From assembly GCA_902533965.1 (NCBI GenBank), contig CACANZ010000005.1, forward strand, positions 1-44,008: a DNA stretch of 44,008 nt, given 5' to 3'. This DNA comes from an uncultured Pelagibacteraceae bacterium. GTDB lineage: Bacteria > Pseudomonadota > Alphaproteobacteria > Pelagibacterales > AG-422-B15. This document shows positions 36,442-43,959 of the stretch, in pieces. Each line of letters opens with the position of its first letter. Position 1 is the stretch's first letter. The position numbers were made by a program, and so were the translations under genes. The notes under the pieces are model-generated. The model worked only from the letters and a program-made list of their open reading frames with translations, had not been told where the DNA came from and searched no databases.

Positions 36442-36768
36442 ATGGCTAAATTTTATATGATGGCGAAATATACGCCGGAAGCACTGAAAGGATTTTTAAG
36501 CAGTCCATCCGATGATAGAAAACAAGCAGTTGACAAGCTAGTCGAGTCCATTGGTGGAAAAGTGCTATCATTTGATATTGTGAGAGGACCTTACGATATT
36601 ATAACTTCTGTAGAAGTTTCCAATTTTGCTGCGGTGGCTGGTGCTAAAATAGCCGTTCAATCTAGTGGAATGGTGTCTGATGCAGTAATACTCGAAGCAA
36701 TTGATATGACAGAAATTGTAACTCAAGCAAGTACTGCGCTTGGCAACTATACAAAACCAGGAGCATAA
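36442..36768 (+). CDS. GYD-domain small protein
   Basis: 108 residues. It matches the GYD domain: YMMAKYTPEALKGFLSSPSD, a conserved turn IGGKVLSFDIVRGPYDIITS and a strand toward DAVILEAIDM. GYD proteins adopt a ferredoxin-like alpha/beta fold and are usually dimers; the function is unknown. A strong AAAGGAG precedes the ATG by 5 bases. It is the first of five small genes in a row and diverges from the SDR gene. The ABM-like gene starts 1 base after its stop. Confidence 0.88.
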   Translation: MAKFYMMAKYTPEALKGFLSSPSDDRKQAVDKLVESIGGKVLSFDIVRGPYDIITSVEVSNFAAVAGAKIAVQSSGMVSDAVILEAIDMTEIVTQASTALGNYTKPGA

Positions 36769-36769
36769 A

Positions 36770-37057
36770 ATGAGTACAGTTGTTACTGCTAAATTTTTTC
36801 CTAAACCGGAAATGGTTCAAGAAATGAATAATTGGTTTAAAGAAAATTTATCCAATACGCAATCATATGAAGGCTGTCAACTAATTAAAGGTGGGTATAA
36901 CAAGGACACCAAAGAGGTTATCCTTTATGAAGTTTGGGATAGTGTCGAGGCTCATCAAAAATATGTTAATTGGAGAATTGAGATAGGAGATATTCCAAAA
37001 CTTGTTGAAATGTCAACTAAGGAACCTGATATCGTCTATCATGAAGAAGTCTATTAA
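36770..37057 (+). CDS. ABM-like (antibiotic biosynthesis monooxygenase fold) protein
   Basis: 95 residues from ATG 36770, one base after the stop of the GYD gene; GGAG lies before it. The pattern VVTAKFFPKPEMVQEMNNWF followed by TQSYEGCQLIKGGY, VILYEVWDSVEAHQKYVNWR and the C-terminal EPDIVYHEEVY matches the ABM dimeric alpha/beta-barrel fold. Members include small cofactor-free monooxygenases and heme-degrading enzymes, but many have no known activity. The W-D-S...H-x-x-Y segment is the typical helix. Confidence 0.87.
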   Translation: MSTVVTAKFFPKPEMVQEMNNWFKENLSNTQSYEGCQLIKGGYNKDTKEVILYEVWDSVEAHQKYVNWRIEIGDIPKLVEMSTKEPDIVYHEEVY

Positions 37058-37077
37058 ACAAAAAAAAAGGAGAAAAA

Positions 37078-37458
37078 ATGGAAGCAAAAGAAGTAGTACA
37101 AAGAGGTTATGATTTATTTGGATCTGGAGATATGGAGACATTCTTTGGTGAAATAATTCATGACGACATAACATGGACTTTTCCAGGAGAAGAAGGAAAA
37201 CATCCATTAGCAGGTGTGCATAAAGGTAAGGAAAATTTCATTGCAAACATGTCAAAAATTCCTGAGTACTGGGATAATTTTATGGTTACACCACAAGCAA
37301 TGATCAGTGAAGGAAACAAGGTATTCGCATTAGTTAAAGGAACCGCTGATGGTATGGATACTATGTTTGGTCATTACTTTGAAGTTGAGAATAATCAGAT
37401 GAAAGTCATGATGACTTTTGATGATACGCTCACAGCGTTTAATGCAATGAAGAAATAA
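37078..37458 (+). CDS. SnoaL-like / NTF2-fold small protein
   Basis: 126 residues of the NTF2-like fold: VVQRGYDLFGSGDMETFF, IIHDDITWTFPGEE, PLAGVHKGKENFIANMSK, and a beta-rich end with GNKVFALVKGTA and GHYFEVENNQMKVMMTFDDT. SnoaL-type proteins include isomerases, cyclases and hydrolases of small hydrophobic compounds, and some have no activity. A strong AAAAGGAG precedes the ATG. It sits in the middle of the small-protein cluster. Confidence 0.87.
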   Translation: MEAKEVVQRGYDLFGSGDMETFFGEIIHDDITWTFPGEEGKHPLAGVHKGKENFIANMSKIPEYWDNFMVTPQAMISEGNKVFALVKGTADGMDTMFGHYFEVENNQMKVMMTFDDTLTAFNAMKK

Positions 37459-37467
37459 GGAGTAATT

Positions 37468-37752
37468 ATGAATAATTATATAGTAACACATAGGTTTAAG
37501 TCTAAAGAGGCAAAAGAAGCCTTCGCCAAAGCTGGTGAAGGAATTTCTGAAGAAGAACAAATACAAAGCATGACAGGAGAGAATGCTGCGTGCCAAATGA
37601 GCTGGGAAACTCCTGGAGACTCACTGACAATGTTCTGTTATTGGAAAGCAAATAGTCCAGATGATGTTAATGCAATGCTTGCAGACTACAATGAGTTCTT
37701 TGAACCTCATCAATTTGAATTAACAAATGAACCTATAAAGTTCACAGCATAA
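37468..37752 (+). CDS. 94-residue small soluble protein, unknown
   Basis: I do not recognise a family with confidence. The sequence, MNNYIVTHRFKSKEAKEAFA followed by an acidic loop, ACQMSWETPGDSLTMFCYWK and HQFELTNEPIKFTA, has the strand-helix-strand rhythm of a ferredoxin-like or dimeric alpha/beta-barrel protein. Two Cys (CQMSW and FCYW) are close in sequence. TAAGGAG lies before the ATG. It is the fourth of five small genes, 9 bases after the SnoaL-like gene. Confidence 0.72.
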   Translation: MNNYIVTHRFKSKEAKEAFAKAGEGISEEEQIQSMTGENAACQMSWETPGDSLTMFCYWKANSPDDVNAMLADYNEFFEPHQFELTNEPIKFTA

Positions 37753-37767
37753 AACAAGAGAAGTATT

Positions 37768-38061
37768 ATGTATGTAATGTTGACGCAAAAACTTTCTAAA
37801 GGCTTTAAGTCATGGAAAAATATGGTTCATGAAAATAAACATAAACTAGAGGGCTTTAAAGGCAGAATTATATTTGCTGGATCTCATGCAGAAGACGATA
37901 ACTCAATGGTAGTTATTATGCATTATGACGATAAAGAAGGACTTATGGCTTTTAAAAACGACGAGGAATTAACTAAAGCCAGGCAAGAAGCAGGGGCTTT
38001 AACTGAGACAACGGTGATGACAGTTATGACTGAAGATGCCTTCTTAAATTTTCCAAGTTAA
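37768..38061 (+). CDS. 97-residue small soluble protein (DUF3764-like)
   Basis: It begins MYVMLTQKLSKGFKSWKNMV and contains GRIIFAGSHAEDDNSMVVIM followed by HYDDKEGLMAFKNDEEL and a C-terminal TVMTVMTED. The pattern of a strand, a Trp-containing helix, a strand, and a helix around FxxDEE fits ferredoxin-like small proteins of the DUF3764 kind; this assignment is tentative. AAGAGAAG precedes the ATG, a weaker ribosome site than in the genes before it. It is the last gene of the cluster and converges with the gene at 38066. Confidence 0.7.
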   Translation: MYVMLTQKLSKGFKSWKNMVHENKHKLEGFKGRIIFAGSHAEDDNSMVVIMHYDDKEGLMAFKNDEELTKARQEAGALTETTVMTVMTEDAFLNFPS

Positions 38062-38065
38062 AATT

Positions 38066-38293
38066 TTAATTGGCTGCAAGTTGAAAGGAATTATCTTCTC
38101 TGCAGCCAGTCCCAATCGATAAACCAAGTTCTTTTATTTCGCTTTCTGAATATTTAGCCTCATCTAAATTGTTTAAAACAGCTAAATTACGATCAATACA
38201 ACTTTTGTGCGGTGAAGGAACAAGAGATGTAAAAAAAATTACAAAAACGAAAAGTGCGAATGCTAACGGAACTAAGCCGTATCTATTAATCAT
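38066..38293 (-). CDS. 75-residue single-pass membrane protein, unknown
   Basis: One membrane helix at about residues 7-26 (LVPLAFALFVFVIFFTSLVP) is followed by a polar domain with two Cys (SCIDRNLAVLNNLD and GTGCREDNS) that could form a disulfide outside the membrane. I do not recognise a family. Its start overlaps the DUF1192 stop by 4 bases (ATGA), so the two are one unit. An 8-bp inverted repeat (38071-38078 / 38101-38108) lies within its 3' end. Confidence 0.65.
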   Translation of the reverse strand: MINRYGLVPLAFALFVFVIFFTSLVPSPHKSCIDRNLAVLNNLDEAKYSESEIKELGLSIGTGCREDNSFQLAAN

Positions 38294-38469
38294 TTTTTGA
38301 ATAAACTCTCAGCATTTAGACGATCTTTTTCTTTAGACGAAATATAGTTTTCGGCTCTCTTAATTTCTGTATTAAGTTCTATAATATATTCTCTAAGTTC
38401 TTCTATACTCAAAGTGTCAAAATCAATTTCTTTTGGCTTAATAATTGGCTCTAAATCATCTGTATCCAT
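38290..38469 (-). CDS. DUF1192 family small coiled-coil protein
   Basis: 59 residues from ATG 38469, whose beginning MDTDDLEPIIKP matches the acidic MDDDDLEP start usual in the family; an ATG six codons further upstream is possible. Then comes LSIEELREYIIELNTEIKRA, a predicted coiled coil, and the closing KDRLNAESLFKK. DUF1192 is common in Alphaproteobacteria, with no known function. It diverges from the methyltransferase gene across 45 bases and is coupled to the membrane protein downstream. Confidence 0.82.
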   Translation of the reverse strand: MDTDDLEPIIKPKEIDFDTLSIEELREYIIELNTEIKRAENYISSKEKDRLNAESLFKK

Positions 38470-38514
38470 TAAAGTTGAGTGTTTCATTTTTTTGGCAACT
38501 TGTTAAGATTAAAT

Positions 38515-39618
38515 ATGGCAGAAGAGGTTCGTTTTTTTGACAATCGACAGAGATATTTATTATTTGTAACAACTACAAATGAAAAGGCAGTAATAGCTGA
38601 AAAGCTATCTCATATAATTAATGAATTGAAACCAGTAAAACCAGCTCTAAAAATATTTGATGCTGGAGTAGGTGATGGAGCAGTGTTAATGAATGTACTT
38701 CGAATTGCCCATCAAAAATTTCCAACTGTTCCTTTTTATGTTTCTTGCAAAGATGTAAGTATGGAAGATGCAAGAATAACTATTGAGAAATTAGCTGATA
38801 GGTTTGTTGAGCATCCAAATATGGTTTTTACAATTTCTAATTTACATTATGCTGAAGCTGGATATCTAAAATCCAATAATGAGTCTAAACAACAAAATAT
38901 GAATTGGAATAGTATTGCCTTGGATGGTGACTCTTCATTTGGTTTTTATGAACAGTTAAGACAATTAGGCCCACTTTTAAAAGAAAATTGGAGAGTTGAA
39001 GAAAACAAACAAGGCAATACAACTTATGAAAACCCATCTGTAATTTGCATTTATAGAAAAGACCATGAATTCACACTTGATCAGATAATTCCATCAAAAA
39101 AAGAATCTATTAATGAATTTGACTTAGTTATTGTCTCACAAGCATATCGCTCGCGAGCGAGTGTTGAAAAGAAAGTTAATAATGTAATTAAACCTATGGT
39201 TAATTTGATTGCTCCAAATGGAAAAATGGTTGCTTTTCACTCTTACGGAAATGATCCTGGTCTGAATGCAATTAATCAACTATGGCCGAATGAAAATCCA
39301 TTTCCAAATAAAGGTCATGACATTATTCAATACATGAAAAATAACTTAGACAGTGAATTCAATAGCAAAATTCATTTCAGAGAACCTGAGATATTCGAAT
39401 ACAAACTAAGGTCGCAGCCAAATGAAATAAATAGTGGCATTGCTACATCATTAGTATTTTCTGCATGGAATGCTTGTACATATGTCGCCCAAATAAGCGA
39501 TCAAATGGTTAAGGAAAAAGAAGCAGATCAAAGTTATATTAAATGCATTGAGGACATAATTCGCGATCATGACGGATTATGGTTTTATGATGAAATGCTT
39601 GTAGCTGACAGAAAATAA
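38515..39618 (+). CDS. putative class I SAM-dependent methyltransferase
   Basis: 367 residues from the chosen ATG at 38515 (MAEEVRFFDNRQRYLLFVTT); an upstream in-frame ATG at 38479 would overlap the divergent DUF1192 gene. Motif I is LKIFDAGVGDGAVLMNVLRI near residue 50, and the chain continues with VPFYVSCKDVSMED, where the SAM ribose-binding acidic residue would be expected. The rest, including EFDLVIVSQAYRSRASVEKK and the WPNENPFPNKGHDII segment, is not assigned to a family. The substrate is unknown. MsrA follows 37 bases downstream. Confidence 0.7.
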   Translation: MAEEVRFFDNRQRYLLFVTTTNEKAVIAEKLSHIINELKPVKPALKIFDAGVGDGAVLMNVLRIAHQKFPTVPFYVSCKDVSMEDARITIEKLADRFVEHPNMVFTISNLHYAEAGYLKSNNESKQQNMNWNSIALDGDSSFGFYEQLRQLGPLLKENWRVEENKQGNTTYENPSVICIYRKDHEFTLDQIIPSKKESINEFDLVIVSQAYRSRASVEKKVNNVIKPMVNLIAPNGKMVAFHSYGNDPGLNAINQLWPNENPFPNKGHDIIQYMKNNLDSEFNSKIHFREPEIFEYKLRSQPNEINSGIATSLVFSAWNACTYVAQISDQMVKEKEADQSYIKCIEDIIRDHDGLWFYDEMLVADRK

Positions 39619-39655
39619 ATATTGAATTTCTCATAAGCAATTTATATCAGTTAAT

Positions 39656-40174
39656 ATGTTATCATCTTTAATAGTAGGCGCAGGGTGCTTTTGGGGTGTT
39701 GAAGTCTTATATGAACAAATGCCTGGTGTTATCAATGCAACTTCAGGTTATTCTGGTGGTCATTTAGATAATCCAAGATATGAAGATGTGTTAACTGGTG
39801 AGACAGGCCACGTTGAAGTGGTTAAGATTGATTATGATAACAGTGAAGTTACTTTTAATGAATTGATTGATACATTTTTTATCATTCATGATCCAACAAC
39901 CTTAAATCGTCAAGGTCCCGATATTGGCGAACAATATAAATCTATACTTTTTTACAACAGCGAAGATGAAAAAGAAATTATTGAGAGTAAAATTGAAAAA
40001 ATTCATTTATCAGGCAAATTTGAAAATCCAATAGTCACTGAGGTCAGAGAAACTGTAAAATTTTATCCTGCAGAAGATTACCATCAAGATTATGCAGTGA
40101 AGACAGGGAAGTTATGTTATCAGCAACTTTATGTTATGTACAATTATTCACCGATACCCAAAGCAACACCCTAA
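39656..40174 (+). CDS. msrA: peptide methionine-S-sulfoxide reductase
   Basis: 172 residues, close to the usual MsrA size. The active-site Cys is C11 in GAGCFWGVE. Further motifs are SGYSGGHLDNPRYEDV, TGHVEVVKIDYD, FFIIHDPTTLNRQGPDIGEQ and ILFYNSEDE. It reduces S-forms of oxidised methionine. A Cys in KLCYQQLY near the C-terminus could act as resolving residue. It has no signal peptide, in contrast to msrB at 31622. It ends 1 base before the converging metalloprotease gene. Confidence 0.96.
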   Translation: MLSSLIVGAGCFWGVEVLYEQMPGVINATSGYSGGHLDNPRYEDVLTGETGHVEVVKIDYDNSEVTFNELIDTFFIIHDPTTLNRQGPDIGEQYKSILFYNSEDEKEIIESKIEKIHLSGKFENPIVTEVRETVKFYPAEDYHQDYAVKTGKLCYQQLYVMYNYSPIPKATP

Positions 40175-40175
40175 A

Positions 40176-41060
40176 CTATTTTGATGAAAAAGTAGGCAGC
40201 TGAGGATTGCTCACTGTTGGAAGCACATATCTACTTTTTGCAATATCTAAGCAGTTTTCATTATTGTGATTATAATAATTTGAACTTTTAAAGTCTAAAT
40301 GCTTAGCCTTATCATACGTTTTATTCGATTGAACGCTGTACATTATATCTCCAGGTATTGATAGATGTCCCCCGATGCCATCATTAATTGTACCTTCATC
40401 TTTAAAAACTAGATGGTCTTCGGCGCACTGTGGTACGGCCCCTAAAACATGAAGGATTTCATGAAGAGCAGCTTTAGCAGTTTCATTAAATTCAGGTTTG
40501 AAACCACCATTGTTTTCTATACATGATCCGCTTCTTTTTCCAGGGTAATAAACGGCCGCTGTGTTGGCTGTTATACCTTCAGTTGCGTAACTTGGAAGTT
40601 GAGAAGACGCACAAACATCTCTATTTGAGCCACCATAGATAATGAAATAAACTTTTTTTGGATTATTAAAGCCAAATCGACTTATTGCAGGCTGTAATAC
40701 ATTGACTGCCTGAATTCCATGTTTGGATATTTCATCATCATTAATATCCAGTCTTAAAAAGGTTATATCAATTTTATTATCATCTTTACGATCAAATTTA
40801 AGATACTGGCCATCTGCAAATAATCTATCTTTAGTTTTTGAGTTAAACCATTTGTCAATTTGATACATTAACATGCTTATTTTGCTATCAAGATCATAGC
40901 CTTTATCTACCCCATCTTTTGGTAAAACATACATAACATGAATATTGTAACCATCATCAACATCAGGAAGATCAGCAAAGTTTCTTCCTGGTTTTTCATC
41001 AGAAAACACAACTGAAGCTAAAAAAAAACTTATTATAATATAGCTAATTAATATACGCAT
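40176..41060 (-). CDS. secreted metzincin-like zinc metalloprotease, unknown family
   Basis: 294 residues with a signal peptide (ILISYIIISFFLASVVFS). A zinc motif HEILHVLGAVPQCAEDH begins at H200: H200, E201, H204, G207 and a possible third ligand H216. A Met-turn-like GDIMYSV follows with M240. The Gly after the HExxH and the Met-turn are metzincin features, while the third ligand lies further away than in classical HExxHxxGxxH sites. Several Cys (150, 180, 212) suggest disulfides. It may be a secreted or periplasmic protease, but I cannot name the family. Confidence 0.72.
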   Translation of the reverse strand: MRILISYIIISFFLASVVFSDEKPGRNFADLPDVDDGYNIHVMYVLPKDGVDKGYDLDSKISMLMYQIDKWFNSKTKDRLFADGQYLKFDRKDDNKIDITFLRLDINDDEISKHGIQAVNVLQPAISRFGFNNPKKVYFIIYGGSNRDVCASSQLPSYATEGITANTAAVYYPGKRSGSCIENNGGFKPEFNETAKAALHEILHVLGAVPQCAEDHLVFKDEGTINDGIGGHLSIPGDIMYSVQSNKTYDKAKHLDFKSSNYYNHNNENCLDIAKSRYVLPTVSNPQLPTFSSK

Positions 41061-41089
41061 ATTTTAAATTCTGATATGGTTTTTATTTA

Positions 41090-42160
41090 ATGAAAAAGTT
41101 TATTACAAATCCATATTTTAAAAAAGGACTTCCAGGAGACAATGGTATTGATCCTGTTAGTACAGATGTTGAGACTGTAAAAAAACTTTTAAGTTTGTGT
41201 CCGAAGGCAGCTGAAACACCTTTAGCGGAATCAGCCAAATTAAGCCAAGAATTAGGTATTAAAAAATTATGGTTTAAGGATGAAAGAGACCGTATGGGCC
41301 TTGGAAGCTTTAAAGCCCTTGGCGCAGCATTTGTAATCGCAAGTGATGCTGCAGAAAATTTAAAATCTTTTAGTAAGGATGCAAATTGGAGCTCAGCTCT
41401 TAATGGAAAAACTTATATATCAGCTAGTGCTGGTAATCATGGAATTTCTCTAGCAGCTGGCGCAAGAATATTTGGAGCAAAGGCTGTAATTTATTTATCT
41501 AAAAATGTCCAATCAAGCTTTGCGGATAAAATTAGAAGTTTTGGTGCAGAGGTTGTTGTATGCGGCAATGATTATGAAGAAAGTTTAGAGGGTGCTAAGC
41601 AAGAAGCTGAGAAAAACGGTTGGATGCTTTTATCAGATGTGACCTGGGATGGATACGATCACGGCTTGCGAGTTATGCAGGGATATTTAGTTCTTGCAGA
41701 TGAAGCGTGCGCAAGATGTGATGAGACTCCAACACATATATTTTTACAAGCCGGAGTAGGAGGTTTTCCTGCATCCATTGCAACCTATATGAGAAAATAT
41801 TTTGGTAATGATCCAAAAATAATAATTGTCGAACCCACAAAGGCTCCAGTATTGCTCGAGTCTATTTACAAAGGAGAAGCGGTAACTGTTACAGGTGGTG
41901 TTTCTAATATGGGACGATTAGATTGTAAAAGCCCTTCGATAAGAGCTCTATCATCACTTGCAATAACGTGTACAAATTTTATGACTATTGAAGATGAAGA
42001 TGCAGATATTGCGGTTGAAGATTTAAAACAAAACAAATTTGATACTTCTCCATCAGGTGGGGCTGGATACGCCGCTATCAAAGAAGCAAAAAAATATCCA
42101 GAAAGTGGAATTGATGAAAATAGTAAGATTTTAATTATTTTAACAGAAAAGCCAGCTTAA
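41090..42160 (+). CDS. diaminopropionate ammonia-lyase-like PLP enzyme
   Basis: 356 residues, a fold type II PLP enzyme. The PLP Lys is in LGSFKALGAAF; SASAGNHGISLAAGARIFGA is the typical phosphate-side/Asn segment; LQAGVGGFPASIATYMRKYF is the glycine loop; and the final SPSGGAGYAA matches the family end. The pattern is that of diaminopropionate ammonia-lyase (DpaL/YgeX), somewhat shorter than the roughly 400 of E. coli. Related threonine-dehydratase-like activities are not excluded. It diverges from the metalloprotease gene across 29 bases, and the cyclopropane synthase gene follows 45 bases downstream. Confidence 0.82.
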   Translation: MKKFITNPYFKKGLPGDNGIDPVSTDVETVKKLLSLCPKAAETPLAESAKLSQELGIKKLWFKDERDRMGLGSFKALGAAFVIASDAAENLKSFSKDANWSSALNGKTYISASAGNHGISLAAGARIFGAKAVIYLSKNVQSSFADKIRSFGAEVVVCGNDYEESLEGAKQEAEKNGWMLLSDVTWDGYDHGLRVMQGYLVLADEACARCDETPTHIFLQAGVGGFPASIATYMRKYFGNDPKIIIVEPTKAPVLLESIYKGEAVTVTGGVSNMGRLDCKSPSIRALSSLAITCTNFMTIEDEDADIAVEDLKQNKFDTSPSGGAGYAAIKEAKKYPESGIDENSKILIILTEKPA

Positions 42161-42205
42161 TTTTTATTATTGAAAATTCTCTCAAGATTATATTAAATTT
42201 AGCAA

Positions 42206-43390
42206 ATGATAACAAAAAGCCTTCTCTCTAAAATAATAAAAACAGGAAACCTTACATGGGTAATGCCAAATGGTGAAATTAATACGTACGGCGATGGAAC
42301 AGGAGATCCTATAAAGATAAGAACTACAAATAACTTCTCAGAGATAAAATTATTAATGAACCCATCAATACATTTTGGCGAAAGTTATATGAATGGATCA
42401 CTTGTGGTAGAGGAGGGACGTATTCATGATTTCTTAAAACTAATTTTTGCTAATACGGAAGTAGATATTGATCATTGGGTTATGAAGCTCTCAAAAGTAG
42501 TTAGAGCAATATCAAACAAACTTACTACAAGTAACTACATATCAAAATCAAAACGAAACGTTGCCCATCATTATGATCTATCTGATAAACTCTACGAACT
42601 ATTTTTAGATCCGGATAGACAATATTCTTGTGCCTACTTTAACTCTCCAAATGATACGTTAGAACAGGCTCAAATTAATAAAAAAGAATTAATTTCAAAA
42701 AAACTTCTTCTTGAAGAAAATCAATCTGTTTTAGATATTGGCTGTGGTTGGGGTGGAATGGCAGCACACATTTATAAAAAATCAAATGCAAATGTTGTTG
42801 GGGTAACGCTATCAGAAGAGCAAATTGCATATGCACAGCAAAGAAAAATTAGAGAAAAGTTAGAAAAGGTTGAGTATAGATTGCAGGATTACAGAAATGT
42901 TAATGAAAAATATGATCGAATAGTATCTGTTGGGATGTTTGAGCACGTTGGAACAGCTCATTATCAGGAATTTTTTAATAAGGTCTATGATCTATTAAAT
43001 GATAGTGGAGTGGCCCTTATTCATACTATTGGAAGATTAAATGAACCAGGTAATACTGACCCTTGGATTGATAAATACATATTTCCAGGTGGATATATTC
43101 CTGCACTTAGTGAAACAGTATCTAGAGTAGAAAAATCAGGCCTTTCATTAACAGATGTTCAGGTTTTAAGATTTCATTATGCAGAAACTTTAAAAAGATG
43201 GAGATACAACTTTTATGACAACATAGAAAAGGTCAAAGAAATTTATGATGAAAAATTTTGCAGAATGTGGGACTTCTACCTTTCATCCTCTCAAGCTTCC
43301 TTTGAGGAGTCGACTTTAGTTGTCTTTCAAATGCAATTATCCAAAAACAAGAAAACTGTTCCAGACTCCAGAAATTATATGCTGACCTAG
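42206..43390 (+). CDS. cfa: cyclopropane-fatty-acyl-phospholipid synthase family
   Basis: 394 residues. The N-terminal domain has FGESYMNGSLVVEEG, followed by NVAHHYDLSDKLYELFLDPD, YSCAYF, the SAM motif VLDIGCGWGGMAAHIYK, VGVTLSEEQIAYA, and VGMFEHVGTAHYQEFF, all characteristic of CFA synthase. The enzyme adds a methylene bridge from SAM to unsaturated chains of membrane phospholipids. The family also holds other SAM-dependent acyl-chain methyltransferases, so the exact product is open. Its stop lies in the 5' arm of a strong hairpin at 43389-43415. Confidence 0.9.
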   Translation: MITKSLLSKIIKTGNLTWVMPNGEINTYGDGTGDPIKIRTTNNFSEIKLLMNPSIHFGESYMNGSLVVEEGRIHDFLKLIFANTEVDIDHWVMKLSKVVRAISNKLTTSNYISKSKRNVAHHYDLSDKLYELFLDPDRQYSCAYFNSPNDTLEQAQINKKELISKKLLLEENQSVLDIGCGWGGMAAHIYKKSNANVVGVTLSEEQIAYAQQRKIREKLEKVEYRLQDYRNVNEKYDRIVSVGMFEHVGTAHYQEFFNKVYDLLNDSGVALIHTIGRLNEPGNTDPWIDKYIFPGGYIPALSETVSRVEKSGLSLTDVQVLRFHYAETLKRWRYNFYDNIEKVKEIYDEKFCRMWDFYLSSSQASFEESTLVVFQMQLSKNKKTVPDSRNYMLT

Positions 43391-43415
43391 TTGCCTTAGG
43401 ATTTCTAAGGCAACT
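43389..43415. terminator. hairpin between converging genes, probable terminator
   Basis: A perfect 11-bp stem, AGTTGCCTTAG (43389-43399) and CTAAGGCAACT (43405-43415), encloses a 5-base loop. The 5' arm starts within the stop codon of cfa. There is no strong T-tract on either side (only TATTTAATT further on the plus strand), so termination would be weaker than at 34882. Its position between converging genes supports a terminator role. Confidence 0.6.
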
Positions 43416-43425
43416 AAAGAGCTAT

Positions 43426-43959
43426 TTAATTGCTATAGATATTTAAACCACCATCAATAACATTCACGTGTGGTGCCATGTTAGCAAAGAACCATCTTTG
43501 AATTTCATTTGAACTAAAGATATCCATTGCTTCCCCCATATCTTGAGCGTTAGCTGCTGCAAAATAAACCATTGCGTTGGCTGGGAGAATTGATTCTCCG
43601 CACATTGCACAATTCATTGAGTCTACTACAATTTTCGCACCAGCTTCTTGCATAATTTCCTGAAACTTCGGCATGTTTAAGAGAAAATTTATACCACTTG
43701 TAACTTCAACGAATGCGTAAGCAACCGCTTGACCAGCGCTCCCTCCTTGAGGCATAGGACTGTTATTTGACATGATAAAATTATCGCTTCTGGCGTCTTG
43801 ATTAACTTCTCCATATGTGCTGTTAAAGATATCAGGATTTTGAGCATTTAAAGTTATATCAAACATCATATCTTCAAATGTTTCATAATATACTAGCACA
43901 GTTGTTAATTCGCCATTACCATCACCCCTTACTTTAGCTGCAGATCTGATATTTTTCAT
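43426..43959 (-). CDS. 177-residue protein, unknown
   Basis: No family recognised. The chain starts MKNIRSAAKVRGDGNGELTT and contains LVYYETFEDMMFDITLNAQN, a CAMC pair (residues about 119-122) in MNCAMCGESILPANA, an Ala-rich VYFAAANAQDMGEAMDIFSS segment and the ending VIDGGLNIYSN. The two alternating strand-helix halves could be a duplicated ferredoxin-like unit, but this is inference. No membrane segment or signal peptide is present. Its ATG overlaps the stop of an upstream minus-strand gene (ATGA), so the two form an operon. Confidence 0.65.
   Translation of the reverse strand: MKNIRSAAKVRGDGNGELTTVLVYYETFEDMMFDITLNAQNPDIFNSTYGEVNQDARSDNFIMSNNSPMPQGGSAGQAVAYAFVEVTSGINFLLNMPKFQEIMQEAGAKIVVDSMNCAMCGESILPANAMVYFAAANAQDMGEAMDIFSSNEIQRWFFANMAPHVNVIDGGLNIYSN

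Noticed and set aside
38071..38108. Inverted repeat TGGCTGCA / TGCAGCCA between converging genes as a terminator
   Set aside because: Only 8 bp with a 22-base loop, and it lies inside the 3' end of a coding frame; no T-tract follows directly.
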